A stretch of 7,225 bases of DNA from Desulfobacterales bacterium (GTDB taxonomy: Bacteria > Desulfobacterota > Desulfobacteria > Desulfobacterales > JAUWMJ01): the NCBI GenBank assembly GCA_030613225.1, contig JAUWMJ010000154.1:1-7225 (forward strand), written 5' to 3'. A program made the translations under genes and the position numbers. Position 1 is the stretch's first letter. The number at the start of each line of letters is the position of its first letter. The notes beneath the pieces were generated by a model. The model was not told the origin of the DNA, ran no database searches, and saw only the letters and a list, made by a program, of their open reading frames with translations. Shown here in pieces: positions 4,416 to 7,225 of the stretch.

Positions 4416-5392
4416 AATGCCTCTATACTATTTACAGCTACATGTTTTTTTGTTATTGTGAAATCAACCATTTATAGGAGGATTTCATTATGAAAATGCC
4501 TAAAATAAGTCTGCTGCAATGGCAGAAGCGGTATGGTACTGAAAAAGCCTGCGCATCCACGCTTACCAAGTATCGTTGGCCCAATGGCTTCATCTGTCCC
4601 AAATGTGGCCATGATTCATCCTATTACATAGCTTCTCGTAAAGTCTACCAATGTTGCCGATGCCGGAACCAGGTATCGGTCACGGCGGGTACCCTGTTTC
4701 ACTCCACTAACCTGCCTTTGGTAAAATGGTTTTGGGCGATTTACCTTATGGCTTCGGATAAAGGCGGTATATCCGCCTTGCGGCTTTCTAAGCATATTGA
4801 TGTATCCTGGTTGACCGCTAGGAACATGCTGAAAAAGATCAGGACAGCGATGGCTGATCGAGATATTATTTATCATCTTATTGAAGATCTGATCGAACTG
4901 GATGATACCTATATTGGCGGAAGAAAGTCCGGGAAAAGAGGACGTGGAGCCGAAGGAAAAAAGCCCGTTTTGGTAGCGGTGGAAAATAGAGGTAAGTTTG
5001 CAGGCTTTGTCGCGATGGAAGCGGTGAAAACCGTTTCTGGTCAAACATTGAGAAGCTTTCTTAAAAAGCACCTTAAGAAAGGACGACAAGTTCGTACGGA
5101 TGCTTTGCCAGCAATGAATGTCGTCATAGAAAGCCACGAGCATGAGAAAAAAGTGACTCCACCCAAAGAAGCTTCTACATGGCTGCCCAAGGTGCACATC
5201 GCTATCGGAAATTTGAAAGCGTTTCTCAATGGTACTTTTCATGGTGTCTCGCACAGATATCTCCAAGAATACCTGGATGAATTCTGTTACCGTTATAATC
5301 GAAGATTTTGGGAGCCTGAACTCCCTCATCGTTTACTAAACGCTTGCTTAACTCATGCCCCAATGGCAAGCTGAAAATAATTAAGAGGCATT
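4416..5392 (+). mobile_element. Complete IS1595-family insertion sequence (977 bp)
   Basis: The element is bounded by 23-bp terminal inverted repeats at 4416-4438 (starting AATGCCTCTATACTATTT) and 5370-5392 (whose reverse complement starts AATGCCTCTTAATTATTT). They agree at 19 of 23 positions. A perfect 8-bp direct duplication flanks it. Inside is one intact transposase gene whose stop codon lies within the right terminal repeat. Length, single gene, terminal repeats and duplication size all fit the family. Intact ends and gene suggest a recent, possibly active insertion. The same left-end sequence recurs at 6692. Confidence 0.9.
4490..5374 (+). CDS. IS1595-family transposase (ISXO2-like DDE domain)
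   Basis: This enzyme cuts and joins the IS ends. The N-terminal part holds a zinc ribbon: C36-P-K-C39 and C55/C56-R-C58 (FICPKCGH then YQCCRCR). A helix-turn-helix-like stretch follows around 93-118. The catalytic domain starts at LIELDDTYIGGRKSGKRG with D138 as first acid. The second acid is D204 (VRTDALPAM), and HIAIGNLKAFLNGTFHGVS gives N241 and K243, fitting the DDNK variant of the family. The tail LQEYLDEFCYRYNRR is also typical. AGGAGG at 4476-4481 sets the start. At 294 residues with no disruption it looks functional. Confidence 0.93.
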   Translation: MKMPKISLLQWQKRYGTEKACASTLTKYRWPNGFICPKCGHDSSYYIASRKVYQCCRCRNQVSVTAGTLFHSTNLPLVKWFWAIYLMASDKGGISALRLSKHIDVSWLTARNMLKKIRTAMADRDIIYHLIEDLIELDDTYIGGRKSGKRGRGAEGKKPVLVAVENRGKFAGFVAMEAVKTVSGQTLRSFLKKHLKKGRQVRTDALPAMNVVIESHEHEKKVTPPKEASTWLPKVHIAIGNLKAFLNGTFHGVSHRYLQEYLDEFCYRYNRRFWEPELPHRLLNACLTHAPMAS

Positions 5393-5400
5393 AAACATAA
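5393..5400. repeat. Target site duplication, right copy
   Basis: AAACATAA directly follows the right terminal repeat of the IS1595-type element and is identical to 4408-4415, defining the insertion point exactly. The region from 5401 to 5574 holds no gene. It contains a short GTCCCGGAACGTCCCGC stretch (5446-5462) of unknown role. Confidence 0.85.
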
Positions 5401-5574
5401 TGGATGTCTATTCTTTAATGAATTGAACCGATAATGCAAAAAAATGTCCCGGAACGTCCCGCAACCCAACCTATAGCGATTGTCATTGTTCTACAGCTTA
5501 ATAGGGATGTAGTCAGAATAATAGAAAATATTAGTGAATGTCTTTGTTTATATCGTAAAAAATGTATAGATAAA

Positions 5575-5619
5575 TTGACTCCGGTTTACAGGTCATGATT
5601 TATTTGTAACCGGAGCCAA
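5575..5619 (-). terminator. Hairpin downstream of the LamG lipoprotein gene
   Basis: CTCCGGTT (5579-5586) pairs with AACCGGAG (5608-5615). The stem is extended outward by TTG/CAA after one mismatch and inward by TAC/GTA after a bulge. It lies 17 bases beyond the stop codon of the minus-strand lipoprotein gene. In that direction it is followed by AT-rich sequence with a TTTTTT run about 14 bases further on. A factor-independent terminator or an mRNA-end stabiliser is plausible. Confidence 0.45.
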
Positions 5620-5635
5620 TTTAAATACCTTCATT

Positions 5636-6649
5636 TCATGGAATTGGATATAGGTTATGCAAACCAAGTATTTCTTGTGCTGTTAGTACTTCATTATAAA
5701 AGCGGACATCATCCATGGCTCCATCCCAATTGTAACCAGGCGAATACTGACCAATATAAAGAGCAGCATCAACTGAATCTGAAAATCCGTTCGTATATGT
5801 ATGAATTGGGCCAACTTGCACACCATCAACATAGAAAATAACCTCGGAGCCATTCGCAGGACTAGAAACAGTTATTGCGTAATGGTGCCATTCTGGATCC
5901 GCAGGTTCAGACTCTGGAAAGTCATATCGTGAATTCACAATATCTCCTCCTTCTATGTCAATATCCCATCCATTGCTTGTTGTTCTTAAATGCCATCCAC
6001 CTATTCGTCTGAAATAAGCAGAAGTGGTTCCAGGATTATAGTTGGCTAGCCATGCAGTAACGGTAAAATCTTGAGAATTGAAATCTTCGTTATGGGGTAC
6101 TGAAACATAATCAGATGAATTGTTGAATTCTAATGCGTAATCACCAACCCAACCACCTATCCACTGAGGAAGTACTGCGCCCGACAAAGTCCCGTCATTA
6201 CTACCGGCTGAATCACCCGCAGTAGTGTCTACTCCTTCATCGAACGTCCAGTGCGCTACTGGTATTGTGCCAGTGACTGTAACAGTATAGTCCTTTGTCG
6301 TACTGTCAGCCGCCGTTACCGTATATATAACTGGACTCGTAAAATCCACCGCTGCTCCATCGGCCGGATCCACAGACTCCCCTGTGATTGCAATATCTGG
6401 GACTAAAGCACTAACATCAGTACCATAGGGCACAGTGAGCACAACCGTCGTGGCGTTAACAGTCCCTGTAACATCAGATGATAATGCTCCGTTCTCTCCA
6501 GCAAGGAAATTAAAAGCGGTTATGTCTTTTGCATCGGAAGCCAGGCCAGAACCACTGCCACTATCACCTCCACATGAACTTAAGATAAAAAGTAACGAAA
6601 ACAAAAATAAAGAAGCAATGAGAATATTGCTTTTGCGTGATTTTTTCAT
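5636..6649 (-). CDS. Surface lipoprotein with DUF5018-like and LamG (concanavalin-like) domains
   Basis: The 337-residue precursor has a lipoprotein signal: KKSRK, a hydrophobic core, then the lipobox L23-S-S-C26. Gly at +2 and +3 favours the outer membrane over inner-membrane retention. A Gly/Ser linker leads to a beta-sandwich of about 90 residues (about 40-128) with the pattern ITAFNF...TVPYGTDVSALVP...YTVTAADSTTKDYTVTV, like DUF5018/cadherin-like modules. From about 132 to the end is a LamG/Laminin_G_3 domain: VAHWTFDEG, DYALEFNNSSDYVSVP, FTVTAWL, WHHYAITV, VIFYVDGVQVG, ALYIGQY and MDDVRFYNEVLTAQEI. Such domains bind carbohydrate or protein, but the ligand is unknown. An AGGAGGG site lies 8 bases before the ATG. 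The gene stands alone on its strand. Confidence 0.88.
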   Translation of the reverse strand: MKKSRKSNILIASLFLFSLLFILSSCGGDSGSGSGLASDAKDITAFNFLAGENGALSSDVTGTVNATTVVLTVPYGTDVSALVPDIAITGESVDPADGAAVDFTSPVIYTVTAADSTTKDYTVTVTGTIPVAHWTFDEGVDTTAGDSAGSNDGTLSGAVLPQWIGGWVGDYALEFNNSSDYVSVPHNEDFNSQDFTVTAWLANYNPGTTSAYFRRIGGWHLRTTSNGWDIDIEGGDIVNSRYDFPESEPADPEWHHYAITVSSPANGSEVIFYVDGVQVGPIHTYTNGFSDSVDAALYIGQYSPGYNWDGAMDDVRFYNEVLTAQEILGLHNLYPIP

Positions 6650-6691
6650 GAAAACACCCTCCTGGTGATTAGCAAACGTTTAATAACATTA

Positions 6692-6723
6692 AATGCCTCT
6701 ATACTATTTACAGCTTTATGGTT
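6692..6723 (+). mobile_element. Outer end of a second IS1595-type copy, cut by an IS3-family element
   Basis: Positions 6692-6715 are identical to the left end of the complete IS (4416-4439); with one flanking A the match spans 25 bases. Weak similarity continues to 6723, where the IS3-type end begins. The rest of this IS copy is not in the window. The fragment points the same way as the complete element and begins 43 bases from the lipoprotein ATG. The flanking eight bases TAACATTA resemble the AT-rich target AAACATAA of the complete copy. Confidence 0.7.
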
Positions 6724-6743
6724 TGAAGTGGACCCCAAGTCAA
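6715..6743 (-). promoter_or_regulatory. Possible hybrid promoter at the IS3/IS1595 junction
   Basis: On the minus strand, TTGACT (6743-6738) lies inside the IS3 end. It is spaced 17 bases from CATAAA (6720-6715), which belongs to the IS1595-type fragment. This faces the lipoprotein gene and would give a leader of about 59 bases. The -10 match is only four of six, so it is a suggestion. No better promoter is evident in the 74 bases between the IS3 end and the ATG. Confidence 0.3.
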
Positions 6744-7225
6744 GGACAATTTTCTTCTAAATTAAGGTGCGCTTCTTTTTGTCTTTTAATTGAATTATTC
6801 ATGCTGCCATTTGAGCAACTTCCTCTCCCCAATACACCTCAGCAGGTGTTTTTCCTGAAAACGACTGATGCGGTCGTTCAAAGTTGTAAAACTCAAAATA
6901 TTCTTTCAGCCCAGCAATTAACTCCGTTACTGTTTCAAACTCTTCGAGAAATATCTTTTCGTACTTCACTGATCGCCATAAACGTTCTATGAAAACATTA
7001 TCCATACAACGTCCTTTGCCATCCATGCTAATCTTGATACCTCTTTCTTTCAGTGCGCCAGTAAAGGCATTACCGGTATATTGTGAACCTTGATCGGTAT
7101 TGAATATCTCTGGACTGTGATGCTTGCGTAGAGCACTCTTCAGAGCATTCACACAGAAATCGTCATCCATTGTTACAGACACCTCCCAAGACAGCACATA
7201 GCGGCTTGACCAATCCATAACTGCC
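6724..7225 (-). mobile_element. IS3-family insertion sequence, partial at the window edge
   Basis: The element's 3' end is placed at 6724 because TGAAGTGGACCCC at the plus-strand boundary has the TG start and C-rich run typical of IS3-family ends. It also marks the point where similarity to the IS1595 end stops. About 75 noncoding bases separate it from the orfB stop. The upstream orfA and the other end lie beyond 7225. The exact boundary is inferred, since only one end is visible. Confidence 0.65.
6799..7225 (-). CDS. IS3-family transposase OrfB, C-terminal part (partial)
   Basis: This is the catalytic integrase-type (rve) half of an IS3-family transposase. The frame is open to the right edge, so the Met at 7218 is internal (AVMDWSSRYVLSW is a mid-protein motif). 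Visible landmarks are IFNTDQGSQYTG, carrying the second catalytic Asp, and KGRCMDNVFIERLWRSVKYE, carrying the catalytic Glu. The C-terminal FYNFERPHQSFSGKTPAEVYW is also typical. The first catalytic Asp (usually in a DITY-type motif) would lie just beyond the window. No stop or frameshift interrupts the visible part. It is the 3'-terminal gene of its element. Confidence 0.92.
   Translation of the reverse strand, partial: AVMDWSSRYVLSWEVSVTMDDDFCVNALKSALRKHHSPEIFNTDQGSQYTGNAFTGALKERGIKISMDGKGRCMDNVFIERLWRSVKYEKIFLEEFETVTELIAGLKEYFEFYNFERPHQSFSGKTPAEVYWGEEVAQMAA

Noticed and set aside
4616..5329. A long 237-codon minus-strand frame
   Set aside because: It lies entirely antisense to the intact IS1595 transposase, has no family resemblance and is a by-product of that gene's codon use.
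5446..5462. GTCCCGGAACGTCCCGC as a REP end or operator
   Set aside because: It shares only about ten bases with 3357-3366 and has no clear partner arm, so it is too short to call.
6435..6668. A plus-strand frame opposite the lipoprotein start
   Set aside because: It is antisense to the well-supported lipoprotein gene and shows no homology or start signal.
6724..7225. tRNA or attachment site near the right end that could anchor an island
   Set aside because: No cloverleaf or integrase-type repeat is visible; the sequence is explained by the IS3-family element.

Overview
This is an accessory, repeat-rich stretch of about 40% GC by eye, with strong AGGAGG-type ribosome binding sites and recognisable sigma70-type promoters. 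An outer-membrane-type lipoprotein (lipobox followed by glycines), Sec-exported proteins with an HTSHGSQ motif, several toxin-antitoxin (TA) modules and two transposase families suggest a Gram-negative environmental bacterium. A Desulfobacterota-, Nitrospirota- or anammox-Planctomycetota-like source is possible, but the sequence does not settle it.

Layout. (1) 1-510 (-): the first 170 codons of an exported protein (copy A), which runs off the left edge. (2) 605-1385: a promoter with a palindromic operator, then an AbrB-type antitoxin and a PIN-domain toxin overlapping by 1 bp. (3) 1386-1857: no gene; a REP-like palindrome and the left half of a dispersed repeat (R1). (4) 1824-2382: promoter, operator and the brnT-brnA TA operon, lying inside R1. 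(5) 2383-2994: right half of R1 with a hairpin/T-tract, then GC-richer short direct repeats. (6) 2995-3270: an orphan, probably 5'-truncated RelE/ParE-type toxin. (7) 3351-3971 (-): copy B of the exported protein, about 94% identical to copy A but apparently cut short. (8) 4041-4396: repeat R2, the counterpart of R1 without brnTA. (9) 4408-5400: a complete IS1595-type insertion sequence with 23-bp terminal repeats and a perfect 8-bp target duplication. (10) 5393-5635: no gene; a hairpin that may terminate the lipoprotein transcript. (11) 5636-6649 (-): a lipoprotein with a DUF5018-like domain and a LamG domain. (12) 6692-6723: the outer end of a second copy of the same IS, abutted by an IS3-family element (6724 to the right edge).

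The three TA loci probably act independently, each under its own control. The repeats, the copy A/copy B duplication, the IS ends and the TA cassette inside a repeat point to repeated insertion and recombination. I found no convincing new multi-gene system. The points most worth checking are the R1/R2 repeat pair with its covarying hairpin and the brnTA cassette inside it, the HTSHGSQ-family duplication, the Gln at the usual Glu position of the PIN toxin, and the nested IS junction that may supply the lipoprotein promoter.
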